This document shows, in pieces, positions 51,882 through 60,242 of a stretch of 64,000 nt of DNA. The notes under the pieces are model-generated. The model was not told where the DNA came from and did no database searches. It worked only from the letters and a program-made list of their open reading frames with translations. Location: NCBI GenBank assembly GCA_036401375.1, contig DASWVB010000038.1:62001-126000 (forward strand), read 5' to 3'. The DNA comes from DASWUZ01 sp036401375. GTDB taxonomy: Bacteria > Acidobacteriota > Terriglobia > Terriglobales > Acidobacteriaceae. Numbering within the stretch: position 1 is the stretch's first letter; each line of letters opens with the position of its first letter. A program made the position numbers and the translations under genes.

Positions 51882-52841
51882 TCAGGAGGCGGCGCGCTCT
51901 TCACGCTCGGGCAGCTTATTGCCCTGCTGCTTGGCATCGGGATGTCCATGCTCAGCGGCAATGCTTTCGACGATCGCGTTGAGCTCGGCGCCCGCCAGCA
52001 GCACCAGTCCAGTCAGGTAGAACCAGGTGAGCAGGATGATCACCGCACCCAGCGAACCGTACATCACGGAGTAGCTGTTGAAGTAGTGAAGGTAGACCTT
52101 CAAGCCCATCGAGCCGACGATCCAGAGCACGACGCCTACCGCGGAGCCGGGCGTGATCCAGTGCCACTTGGCCTGCTTCACGTCCGGCGCGCCATAGTAA
52201 GTAACGGCGAAGACCATGGAGAGCAGGAAGAGGGCAGCTACCCACATCACCACCTTCAATGGAATGAGCAGGACAGGAGCCCAGTGCAGGTGGCTGTGGA
52301 TCAGTTCGGCCAGTTCTCCGCCATAGAAGAGCACGGTCAACGCCATCATGCTGAGCAGGGAGACGAGCACGGTGAGCAGCAGGGCGATGCCGCGGGCCTT
52401 CCAGATGGGTCGCTCCTCCTTCACCTTGTAGACGGCGTTCAGACCATCTTGCGCACCGGCCATGCCGCAGGTTGCTGACCAGAGCGCCACGAGGATGCCG
52501 AGGGTGATCTTGCCTGCCCCGCTGGCATGAACGGTCTGCGAGAGGGTGCTGCCCACCAGAGCCGAGGCGCTCGACGGCAGCACGCGTCCGAGGTAATCCA
52601 TCGTAGTCGCGCCGATACGGGAGCCAGCGCCGGCCAGCAGGCCAAATATGGCAGAGACGAAGATGAGCCCCGGGAACATCGCGAAGAAGAAGTAGTAGGC
52701 AAGCTGCGCGGCGCGGCCGAAGATGTCGTCCGCCATGGCCGAGTCGTACACGCGGCGCGCCACTCTCCACGCCGGAACGCCGTACGGACGGAGAAGGGAG
52801 CCGACTTTGGGCTTTTGAAGAGTCTCTGCCTGCGCTGGCAT
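51882..52841 (-). CDS. YihY/BrkB family membrane protein (copy 2)
   Basis: 319 aa from the ATG at 52841, which has a strong GAGGAGGTAA upstream; the longer frame to 52919 is not needed. Six helices in the family pattern: FGRAAQLAYYFFFAMFPGLIFVSAIFGLLAGAG; ITLGILVALWSATCGMAGAQDGLNAVY; GIALLLTVLVSLLSMMALTVLFYGG; VLLIPLKVVMWVAALFLLSMVFAVTYYG; ITPGSAVGVVLWIVGSMGLKVYL; VMYGSLGAVIILLTWFYLTGLVLLAGAELNAIV. Closer in loop features to the classical YihY than copy 1. Ends with a charged tail. Monocistronic by appearance. Confidence 0.92.
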   Translation of the reverse strand: MPAQAETLQKPKVGSLLRPYGVPAWRVARRVYDSAMADDIFGRAAQLAYYFFFAMFPGLIFVSAIFGLLAGAGSRIGATTMDYLGRVLPSSASALVGSTLSQTVHASGAGKITLGILVALWSATCGMAGAQDGLNAVYKVKEERPIWKARGIALLLTVLVSLLSMMALTVLFYGGELAELIHSHLHWAPVLLIPLKVVMWVAALFLLSMVFAVTYYGAPDVKQAKWHWITPGSAVGVVLWIVGSMGLKVYLHYFNSYSVMYGSLGAVIILLTWFYLTGLVLLAGAELNAIVESIAAEHGHPDAKQQGNKLPEREERAAS

Positions 52842-53001
52842 CGGTGGTTTACCTCCTCGGCTAATCTCTCTTGAGGAACTTGCGGACACACCAGCTTTGA
52901 TGCAGCGATCCGGGCTCACGGAGAGTGGGTTCCCCCGCGCAGCGAGGGCTGTGCCGGCGCTACGAGATGAGCGATTCAGCTTTGTCGGTCACGGCTTGCT
53001 G

Positions 53002-53268
53002 TCAGTCACTCGACCGCGAGGCGCCGCCCCAGTGGTCCGAGTGCAGCGGCCTGACCGGATAGATGGAGGTCCGGCAGCGATCGAACCGGGCGGAGGGTCG
53101 TCGCAGGATACCTCTCACCCTCGTCAACGACAGAGCGGGTGCGAGGAAGAACCAGTACAGCCCCAGGGCCCGATCGCCAGCGACGCCCAGCAGCATCATC
53201 AATACCCCGGCGCCGGGCAGGATCCAGCTCAGGATCTTTATGACTGGCCCAAATGACCAGCCGTACAA
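53002..53268 (-). CDS. Small membrane protein, hypothetical
   Basis: 88 aa, start 13 nt after the glgC stop on the same strand. Two adjacent hydrophobic stretches (VIKILSWILPGAGVLMMLLGVAG and ALGLYWFFLAPAL) and a basic C-terminal half. No family recognised and the last 30 residues look less protein-like, so it may be shorter or spurious. It may be co-transcribed with glgC. Confidence 0.4.
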   Translation of the reverse strand: MYGWSFGPVIKILSWILPGAGVLMMLLGVAGDRALGLYWFFLAPALSLTRVRGILRRPSARFDRCRTSIYPVRPLHSDHWGGASRSSD

Positions 53269-53280
53269 GAAAACAGCCCG

Positions 53281-54534
53281 CTACTCCTGCTGCAGGAAGT
53301 CGGAAGAGACCGGGCTCTCGTACAAGGAGTAATCCCGCGTAACTACGGTAAGGCCGCTGGGCGTGACGAAGTAGTTGCGCCGATCTTCTACGGGGTCATG
53401 GCCTATCGTGGTTCCCTCGGGGATATGGACGTCGCGGTCGATGATGGCCCGCTTGATGTGGCAATGGCGTCCAATGTTGACGTGCGAAAAGATGATGCTC
53501 GAATCGACCTCGCTGTACGAGTTGACGCGAACGTCCTGCGACAGGACGCTGTTGCGAACTACCGCGCCGGAGACGATGCAGCCGGCGGAGATGACGGAAT
53601 TGATCGCCATGCCGGTGCGGCCCGGCTCGCCGAAGACGAACTTCGCCGGCGGGTACTGGCGCACCCGCGTGCGCATCGGCCAGCTGGCATCGTAGAGGTT
53701 AAAGGTCGGGGAGACGGAAGCCACGTCCATGTTGGCGTCGAAGTAGGCCTCGAGGGTGCCAACGTCTCGCCAGTAGAGCGCCTCCTGCTTGTTTTCGTCG
53801 ACGAAGTTGTAGGCCTGCATCTTGTAATGCCCCAGAATGGTCGGCAGAATATTGTGCCCGAAGTCGTGCTTGGAATCGGGATCTTCGGCGTCCTTCATCA
53901 GCGCCGGCAGCAGCACGTCGGTGTTGAAGATGTAGACGCCCATCGAAGCGTCCACCTTGTTTGGATTGAACGGCGAACGCAGCTGGGTGGTCTTCGGCTT
54001 CTCCTGGAACCCGACGACCTCGCCGCCGCGGTTGACCTCGACGATGCCAAAGGCTCCGCACTCGGCCGGCTCGATCGGCAGCGTTGCGAGGGTGACGTCA
54101 GAGCCGCTCTCCTTGTGATAATCGAGCATCTTGCCGTAGTTCATCTTGTAGATGTGGTCGCCGGAGAGGATGAGGACGTGCTTGGGCTGCTCGGCCCCGA
54201 TCGAATAGATGTTCTGGTAGACCGCGTCGGCCGTGCCCATGTACCAGTTGGCGCTCACCCGCTGCATCGGCGGCAGGATTTCAATGAACTCGCCGAGCTC
54301 CTGGGCGACGATGCCGGTCCAGCCCTCGCGTACGTGGCGATTGAGAGAAAGGGCCTTGTATTGGGTCAGGATGTAGACCCGCCGCAGTCCGGAGTTGATG
54401 CAGTTCGAAAGGGTGATGTCGATGATGCGGTAGTTGCCGCCGAATGGCACAGCCGGCTTCGCGCGGTCGCGGGTGAGCGGAAACAGGCGCTCTCCAGCGC
54501 CCCCAGCAAGCAATACTCCGAGTGTATCTTTCAT
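53281..54534 (-). CDS. glgC: Glucose-1-phosphate adenylyltransferase
   Basis: 417 aa. Makes ADP-glucose, the glycogen precursor. Motifs: GVLLAGGAGERLFPLTRDRAKPAVPFGGNYRIIDI (nucleotide binding), LNRHVREGWTGIV, GTADAVYQNIYSIG, VLILSGDHIYKMNYGKMLDYHKESGSDVTLATLP, GFQEKPKTTQLRSPFNP, and the left-handed helix C-terminal domain VSGAVVRNSVLSQDVRVNSYSEVDSSIIF. Allosteric control by glycolytic metabolites is typical. The rest of glycogen synthesis is not adjacent. ATG start. Confidence 0.96.
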   Translation of the reverse strand: MKDTLGVLLAGGAGERLFPLTRDRAKPAVPFGGNYRIIDITLSNCINSGLRRVYILTQYKALSLNRHVREGWTGIVAQELGEFIEILPPMQRVSANWYMGTADAVYQNIYSIGAEQPKHVLILSGDHIYKMNYGKMLDYHKESGSDVTLATLPIEPAECGAFGIVEVNRGGEVVGFQEKPKTTQLRSPFNPNKVDASMGVYIFNTDVLLPALMKDAEDPDSKHDFGHNILPTILGHYKMQAYNFVDENKQEALYWRDVGTLEAYFDANMDVASVSPTFNLYDASWPMRTRVRQYPPAKFVFGEPGRTGMAINSVISAGCIVSGAVVRNSVLSQDVRVNSYSEVDSSIIFSHVNIGRHCHIKRAIIDRDVHIPEGTTIGHDPVEDRRNYFVTPSGLTVVTRDYSLYESPVSSDFLQQE

Positions 54535-54937
54535 GCGAGTGACGCCCCTGAGCGCGCGGTTGAGAGCTTGATTTCAACCCCATTTGCGGACGCAGCCGGA
54601 AGCCCGGCGAGTATGAGTCCCGCAGAAGGGCGATGCTAACACACGAGACTTGGATGCGGTGTAAACGTGCCTCGAATCAACGAGAATACGCCAGCTCGTG
54701 AGTGAGCCGGTCAACCTGGGCTGCCATGGCGTTGGCTGTCCGGATCGTTCGAAGTTCCGTCATCGAAGCTGGGCGAGTGACAACCATCGATTAGAATCGC
54801 TTCATACCTCGTTACCATAGGAGTGTCGTCCTCTGCTGTCACTCCGCAGCAGCAGTGCGCAGACAATCAAGGCCTGAGAGTTCTCTTCGAGGCTTTACGC
54901 AGCTCACCTAAGCCGGAGGCACTGGAGTTCCCAGCCC
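54535..54937. promoter_or_regulatory. Divergent intergenic region, glgC and acetyltransferase
   Basis: About 400 nt between two divergent genes, so promoters for both should lie here. No convincing -35/-10 pairs were identified. TTAGAATCGC at about 54791-54800 on the plus strand is the only weak candidate. No gene is supported inside. Confidence 0.4.
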
Positions 54938-55435
54938 ATGTTCGAAAACCTGAAAGAAGACTGGCGAACCTACAACGGAGACATCAGCCGCCGCGGCCTG
55001 TGGTGCATGGTCGTCTACCGCTACGGAAACTGGCGCTATACGATCAAGAACTCCGTCATCCGCAAGCCGTTTTCCCTGCTTTACAAGATACTGAAGGTGG
55101 TCAGCGAGGTACTGACGTCGATCGAGCTGCCCTGCGAGGCGCCCGTCGGCAGGCGCCTGATCATCGAGCACGCCTCGGACGTGGTCGTCAGCGGCGATGC
55201 GGTTCTGGGTGACGACGTCGTTCTGCGCAACGGAGTGACAATCGGGCTGCGCAACCGCGGCGTCCGGGGATCGCCGAAGATCGGCAACCGGGTCGATATC
55301 GGAGCCGGCGCGAAGCTGCTCGGTCCGATCACGATAGGCGACGATGTGTTGATCGGAGCCAACGCCGTGGTGCTGTCAAACGTACCCTCCGGGTACATGG
55401 CAGTCGGCAATCCGGCCCGCATTCGCCCCCGCTAG
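54938..55435 (+). CDS. Hexapeptide-repeat acetyltransferase (serine O-acetyltransferase-like)
   Basis: 165 aa. A left-handed beta-helix enzyme: RRLIIEHASDVVVSGDAVLGDDVVLRNGVTIGLRNRG, then PKIGNRVDIGAGAKLLGPITIGDDVLIGANAVVLSNVPSGYMAVGNPARIRPR, with the hexapeptide repeats and the end of CysE-like proteins. The N-terminal FENLKEDWRTYNGDISRRGLWCMVVYRYGNWRY is the shortened, helical region seen in surface-polysaccharide acetyltransferases related to CysE. Either serine acetylation or exopolysaccharide O-acetylation fits; the short length and Arg-rich N-terminus favour a sugar substrate. Confidence 0.85.
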   Translation: MFENLKEDWRTYNGDISRRGLWCMVVYRYGNWRYTIKNSVIRKPFSLLYKILKVVSEVLTSIELPCEAPVGRRLIIEHASDVVVSGDAVLGDDVVLRNGVTIGLRNRGVRGSPKIGNRVDIGAGAKLLGPITIGDDVLIGANAVVLSNVPSGYMAVGNPARIRPR

Positions 55436-55467
55436 CTGTCATACATCCAAAGCCAGTAACGGTAGGC

Positions 55468-56256
55468 TTAGCCGAAGAGCCTTGCCAGGCCCCTGGGCTT
55501 CTTCTCGACGGCCGGCGCCGGCTCAGGAGCCGTCTCGACCTCGAGCACAGCGTCTCGCACCTGCAGGGCCGCCGCTTCAGCTGGCTGCGCAGGCTGCTGC
55601 GGGGCAGGCGAACTCGAAGTCACGATAGCAATGGCCAGCTTACCCGTGTGCGAGATGCTGACCATGTGCGGCAGCGGTGCCCGGCCCCCGGCGCCTTGTA
55701 GCGTCAGGTAAGGCCGGCCGCTTGGATCATGCGCGACCGCCATCGACGCGAGGTCGGCGCTGTTGTAGAGGGGATCGCACTTCCGAAGTGCCTCCTTGGC
55801 GCTCCAGAATCCGGCAAAATGAGTGCGCGGCGCGGGCTGCAGGACGGCGTAGGCGATCTCCGACGGCGCGAAGTTGTCGCGGTAGAACTCATGCTCCCAG
55901 TAGTCAAGCGCGTCGGGCAGTGAGCTGATCTCGTGAACATCCAGCCCGAGGAGTACACCGGAACTCGCGACCGGGCCGGCGATAGCACCGGCGCTCCGCG
56001 GCGAAGCCGCAGACGGCGAGCTCGAAGCGGCCGGCTCTGCCGGCGCGCCCGCCGAGATCGCAGCAACCAGCGCGCCGAACGTTGCAGGCCGCGCATTAGC
56101 CGGCAGCGATAGGCCCAGCCTCTGCAGAGCACGGGAGATTCTGGCCCCGCCGAGAGAGGTATTCAAGGCCGCCAGCGAAGTCTCGGGCGTTACATCCTCG
56201 GGCGCGACCATCAGCATGGTCGCAATCATCGAGCGCAGTTCGTCGGTCTGGCTCAC
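55468..56256 (-). CDS. ACP-like domain fused to AcpS-type phosphopantetheinyl transferase
   Basis: 262 aa from a GTG at 56256, supported by the GTGA overlap with the E2 stop and AGG 7 nt upstream; the open frame further upstream lies inside the E2 gene. Residues 1-70 resemble an acyl carrier protein: MIATMLMVAPEDVTPETSLA, then ALNTSLGGARISRALQRLG, with Ser34 at the phosphopantetheine position (TSL in place of DSL) and ATFGALVAAI. After a 35-residue Ala/Ser linker comes an AcpS-like domain: VLLGLDVHEISSL with Asp106, DNFAPSEIAY, FAGFWSAKEALRKCDP with Glu155, and SGRPYLTL, VSISHTGKLAIAIV. The enzyme may modify its own Ser34. A conserved-looking tail KKPRGLARLFG ends it. Adjacent E1/E2 genes imply a joint role. 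Confidence 0.85.
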   Translation of the reverse strand: MSQTDELRSMIATMLMVAPEDVTPETSLAALNTSLGGARISRALQRLGLSLPANARPATFGALVAAISAGAPAEPAASSSPSAASPRSAGAIAGPVASSGVLLGLDVHEISSLPDALDYWEHEFYRDNFAPSEIAYAVLQPAPRTHFAGFWSAKEALRKCDPLYNSADLASMAVAHDPSGRPYLTLQGAGGRAPLPHMVSISHTGKLAIAIVTSSSPAPQQPAQPAEAAALQVRDAVLEVETAPEPAPAVEKKPRGLARLFG

Positions 56257-57809
56257 GATTGACCTGCCAGGCATACAGAGCAGACAAATCCGGCAGGAAC
56301 CTCGGAACGCACCAGCATCTCCTTGATCTTGAGCAGCGCGCTTCCGCTGCGCTGACATAAAGCGCAGTACGGCTCAGCCACGGGCTGGGGCGCAGCTACG
56401 AGAGCGACAGGCGCCGCCTCGAGGGCGGCGTGCGCCTCCAGGCGAGCGACGAGTTCCCGCACAAACTGTCCCGCTTTCTTGCCCTCGGTGAGCTGGTGAT
56501 CGAAGGCCAGCGTTAAATAGAGGGTCTCGTCACCCGAGGCATCGACCTCTCCGCCTACCCCGAGAATCGCGGCCTGCCCCTGGCTGATCAACGGGTGGAA
56601 GTGGGTGATGCCGTCCGATGACAGGTCCGAGATCGTGAACGTACCGCCCAGGAAATCAGCTGGCGAGAGAGCGCTGTCGATGTAGCGGTCGATCTGCCCA
56701 TGCATGATGTCGACGATCTCGTAAGGAGTCTTGCGGTCCGCCTGCGGAACCACCGGAACCATCAGTCCCTGCCCGCCGTCAATCGCCCAGCCCACATTCA
56801 CATCCCGATACTGGCCTATGCGTCCACGATCGTAGATGGCGTTGAACTCCGGATATTTGCGCAGCAGCCGCGCTGCTTCAAAGATCACCAGGGCGCCAAG
56901 GCCCACGCTGGTCAGCCCCTGCTTTTCAAGTCGAAGGCGCAGCCGCGGCGCGCGCACGGACGTGGTGACAGAGCTCTGCACGGTGCGCGCGTGACCCTGC
57001 GCGAGCACCCGGCCCTCGAAGATCTTCCTACGCGGCAGGTCGGTCCAATCCACCCCGGCTCCGGTGACGGGTGCGTTCTCGACCGGCTCGTTCTCAGCGG
57101 AACGGGCTGCCTTTGCGCCTGGCGCTGGCGAACTGACCGGGGAAGCAATGGGCGCAGCAGCCTCTGAACCGGCTCCATTGGCGGTGAGTCCGTTGCCCGC
57201 AGCCCCATTGCGAACCGCCCTGTTGCGCGAGCCGCCATCGAGAGGAGGAAGCTTCCCCGCCTTACGCAGGACATCGTCCCGCCGCACCAGCGATCCGCGC
57301 GGGAATGAATCCTTATCCAGGCCAAACTCGACTGCCACCTTCAGGGCGAGGGCGGTGAGACGAGCCGGGCGCTGGTCCCCTCCGGCGCCGTTCGCGATGT
57401 ACTCTTCGGCCGCCGCAGACGCAGCAACCGGGACCACAGGATCCTCGGCCAACGGCAGAGGAGCACGCGTTGCAACCGGCGCAATCTCGGGCGTACCAGC
57501 CGAGGAGGCGCTGCCATTCGAGCTGAGCGCAGCCTGCCCGATCGTGGCAAAGTCAACCGCCACCATGCCCGCAGGCACGATCTGGCAGATGGTCGAGCCG
57601 ACCGCGACCTCATCTCCCGCGGCTGCCGTATAGATGGCGGTTCCGGCGATGGGGGCCTCGATATCCATCACCGCCTTGCTGGTCTCTACCTCGCAGAGCT
57701 GCTGGTCCTTCTCAACCGCCGAGCCGGACGGCACCTTCCATGAGAGGATGCGCACGCTCTCATCGTTCACCGTCTCCTGCGGGATGTTTACGAAGACAAT
57801 CTCAGCCAT
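56253..57809 (-). CDS. 2-oxoacid dehydrogenase E2 acyltransferase with C-terminal CxxC pair
   Basis: 518 aa from the ATG at 57809, the second of two candidates, overlapping the E1 gene by 8 nt. Residues 1-80 are a lipoyl domain with the lipoyl Lys45 in CEVETSKAVMDIEAP. A divergent peripheral-subunit-binding segment (LTALALKVAVEFGLDKDSF, LVRRDDVLRKAG) follows, then a long Ala/Pro linker and the catalytic domain: RRKIFEGRVLAQGHARTV, NVGWAIDGGQGLMVPVV, LGGTFTISDLSSDGI, LTLAFDHQLTEGKKAGQFV. In the last, His-x3-Asp-Gly has Glu instead of Asp. The C-terminus adds a zinc-ribbon-like pair C482-x2-C485 ... C510-x2-C513. The role and any acyl acceptor (perhaps the carrier domain downstream) are inferred. 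Confidence 0.88.
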   Translation of the reverse strand: MAEIVFVNIPQETVNDESVRILSWKVPSGSAVEKDQQLCEVETSKAVMDIEAPIAGTAIYTAAAGDEVAVGSTICQIVPAGMVAVDFATIGQAALSSNGSASSAGTPEIAPVATRAPLPLAEDPVVPVAASAAAEEYIANGAGGDQRPARLTALALKVAVEFGLDKDSFPRGSLVRRDDVLRKAGKLPPLDGGSRNRAVRNGAAGNGLTANGAGSEAAAPIASPVSSPAPGAKAARSAENEPVENAPVTGAGVDWTDLPRRKIFEGRVLAQGHARTVQSSVTTSVRAPRLRLRLEKQGLTSVGLGALVIFEAARLLRKYPEFNAIYDRGRIGQYRDVNVGWAIDGGQGLMVPVVPQADRKTPYEIVDIMHGQIDRYIDSALSPADFLGGTFTISDLSSDGITHFHPLISQGQAAILGVGGEVDASGDETLYLTLAFDHQLTEGKKAGQFVRELVARLEAHAALEAAPVALVAAPQPVAEPYCALCQRSGSALLKIKEMLVRSEVPAGFVCSVCLAGQS

Positions 57810-59808
57810 GACCCACCAACTCGAGGATGCCGGCAAGGATCGAGTCCGCGCCCGGCAGACTGTCCTGTTCGGCGGCCTTGCTCGACGCCAGAGGATGGGG
57901 CTTCGCGCCCAGCCTCGCCGAGCTCAGGGCGCTGCCGGACGACCCGGCCGAGACGGCATCGTGAACGGCGGAGACCACCTCCGCCCCGAAGCCGCAGAAG
58001 GCCTGCCCCTCCTCGACTACAAACAGCCGGCCGGACTGCTTCACCGAGTCGAGGATCGGCCCGAGGTTCAGAGGGTAGATCTGGATGGGGCAAAGGATCT
58101 CCGCGACCAGCTCGTGCTCCTCGAAGAGCCGGTCGATCGCCTTCTCCGCCTCGTGCAGGCAGCCGCCATAGCACACCACAGTGACATCGGGCTTTGCGCT
58201 CGATCGAATCCTGGTGGTGGGAAAATCTTCGCGGGTGTGCTCGGCCCAGAAGCCGGCTACCGTCTCATGGGTCACGTACTCCCCATACATTGTCTTGTTC
58301 TCGATCACGATCGTCGGCCGGTCAATCGTTGCAAACAGCCGCTGATAGACCAGATGAGGGTCATAGCGGGGATGGAGCGCAAGTACACGCGTGCCCGGCA
58401 GCCCCAGGAAGTGCTTCTCGAGCGACTGGCTGTGCGTCGCTCCATATCCGCGCCTGCCGCCCATCGGCGTGCGGATCACCACCGGCACCGTCACCTGGTC
58501 GTTGTACATCCAGCGAAACTTCGATGCGTGATTAATGATCTGGTCGGCCGCGAGGGTGAGGAAGTCTCCAAACATGATCTCGCAGACCGGATGCATGCCC
58601 ATCAGCGCGAGGCCATTGCCGATCCCGATGATGGCTGCTTCGCTGATAGGAGTATTGCGCACCCGGCCCGGGAAGGTGAGGCTCAGATCCTTGGTCACCT
58701 TGAAGGCGCCCCCGTATGGGCCCTCTATATCTTCCCCGAGGATGAAGCAACGCTGGTCCTCCGTCATGTGCTCTTTGAGCGCCTGATAGATGCGCGTCAC
58801 CATGCGCTCCTTACCCTCAATGCTGGTCTGCTGCCACGGCGGAGTCGTCTGGACGGACTTCTCATCGACCCCGTTATTGGCAAACGGGGCCTTCGAGGCT
58901 GCTTCGACCGCGCGCGTGACCAGCTCCTCCGTGTGAGCCTTGAGGGCCGCCGCCTCTTCCGGGAACTGGGCGGTAAAGCGGGTGATCGGGTCCATCGCCC
59001 AGTAGGCTGCCAGCTCGTCCTTGGGCCGGTCGTCGTCGCCTTTGGAATGGGCCATCAGCCTGGAAGTATCGATGCGGAAGAAGGCGGGACGCACCTCGTC
59101 ACGCACCTGCGAAACCGCCCGGGCCATGGTGCTCTGCAGCTGCCTCGGGTTAGCGGTCGTGCCGTGGTAGCTGGTGATTCCAAAGGCCTCGGCGCGGGCG
59201 CAGATGTCTCCGGCAAGGGTCAGCGTCTGCGAGGTGCTCTGGGCGTAGAGGTTGTTCTCGAGGATGATCATCAGCGGCAGGTTCCACTTCGAGATGACGT
59301 TCAGCGTCTCGTAGAGTGTGCCCTCGCCGAGGGTGCCGTCGCCGATGAAGGCGACGACGATGTTGCCGGTCTCATTGAGCTTCTGGGCCAGCGCCATCCC
59401 CGCTGAAACGGGCGTCATTCCGCCCTGTACCCCGTTGCTGAAGACGCCGTGCGCGCAGATATGCTGGCTGCCGCCGCGCCCGCCGCAGATGCCGGTGAGC
59501 CTGCCCATCACCTCCGCCATCAGACCGTCTACATCTGAGGTGCGCGCCAGGTAGTGGCCATGGCAGCGATGGTTGCTGGCGATCAGATCGCCCTCGATCA
59601 GCTGGCTGGCGAGCGCGACGCCAGTAAACTCCTGGCCGATGCAGGTATGCACCGTTCCAAACAGCTTGCCCTCGGAAAACAACTTCAGCAGACGCTCCTC
59701 AAACGAGCGGATCAGGAAGGCATGCAGCCAGGAGACGGCGTCCGGAGATAGATCCTCGTAAGTCAATGAAGCAGTCGTCGTAGTCTGAAGTTGCGGCCTG
59801 CTAGTCAT
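57802..59808 (-). CDS. Fused E1 alpha/beta 2-oxoacid dehydrogenase
   Basis: 668 aa. Thiamin-diphosphate enzyme that decarboxylates a 2-oxoacid and passes the acyl group to E2. Alpha part (1-320): IRSFEERLLKLFSEGKLFGTVHT, GRGGSQHICAHGVFSNGVQGG and the TPP motif FIGDGTLGEGTLYETLN at 155-170. Beta part (about 335-640): RCFILGEDIEGPYGGAFKVTKDL, NTPISEAAIIGIGNGLALMG and GGRRGYGATHSQSLEKHFLGLPG. Such fusions are found among branched-chain and acetoin dehydrogenases. Substrate not determined. No E3 lipoamide dehydrogenase gene in the window. First gene of the operon; promoter in 59809-60242. Confidence 0.93.
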   Translation of the reverse strand: MTSRPQLQTTTTASLTYEDLSPDAVSWLHAFLIRSFEERLLKLFSEGKLFGTVHTCIGQEFTGVALASQLIEGDLIASNHRCHGHYLARTSDVDGLMAEVMGRLTGICGGRGGSQHICAHGVFSNGVQGGMTPVSAGMALAQKLNETGNIVVAFIGDGTLGEGTLYETLNVISKWNLPLMIILENNLYAQSTSQTLTLAGDICARAEAFGITSYHGTTANPRQLQSTMARAVSQVRDEVRPAFFRIDTSRLMAHSKGDDDRPKDELAAYWAMDPITRFTAQFPEEAAALKAHTEELVTRAVEAASKAPFANNGVDEKSVQTTPPWQQTSIEGKERMVTRIYQALKEHMTEDQRCFILGEDIEGPYGGAFKVTKDLSLTFPGRVRNTPISEAAIIGIGNGLALMGMHPVCEIMFGDFLTLAADQIINHASKFRWMYNDQVTVPVVIRTPMGGRRGYGATHSQSLEKHFLGLPGTRVLALHPRYDPHLVYQRLFATIDRPTIVIENKTMYGEYVTHETVAGFWAEHTREDFPTTRIRSSAKPDVTVVCYGGCLHEAEKAIDRLFEEHELVAEILCPIQIYPLNLGPILDSVKQSGRLFVVEEGQAFCGFGAEVVSAVHDAVSAGSSGSALSSARLGAKPHPLASSKAAEQDSLPGADSILAGILELVGHG

Positions 59809-60242
59809 GTTTGCTCTCTGAGCCTGACGTTTGGGATTGCCGTTGGCGGAACTCTCCCACAGGATCGGGGCCGATCTCGCGTTCTCTCACTGATGTTAGG
59901 GCAGAACTCAAGTATTTCACGGTCAATTTTGAGTGTCAACGCGTGTTGTATTCGCTAGTTGGTCAGGATCAAGACTCTCGGGCAAGTACCCGCTAAACAC
60001 CTCTAACCGGCTCATTCGAACTTGGGGATGTGGAGCGGCTGAGGGTGCTCAAACCCGATTGCTTAGGTAAGCCAGACTGGGGCTCATGGTAGGATGGCCG
60101 CAAAGTCACTCCTGTAATACTTTGCAATCTGCTGTCATCTGCCGTCTCCTCTGATCTTGTTCCGGGAACCCACACATTCTCCACCCCTCCGCGGAGCCCG
60201 TCTACCGCGCCGAATGATTTTGACGGGCGAAGGACACTCCCC
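59809..60242. promoter_or_regulatory. Divergent intergenic region, E1 operon and NHL protein
   Basis: About 430 nt between divergent genes with no supported gene. No firm promoter was recognised. An AT-richer segment (59911-59955, with TTTCACGGTCAATTTTGAGTG) is the likeliest regulatory core. A GAAGGA 9-14 nt upstream of the ATG serves the NHL gene. Confidence 0.35.

Noticed and set aside
53398..54639. Long open frame antisense to glgC
   Set aside because: Shadow of a high-GC gene; no ribosome site or domain.
57634..59406. Long open frame antisense to the E1/E2 genes
   Set aside because: Shadow of a coding region with motifs on the opposite strand.
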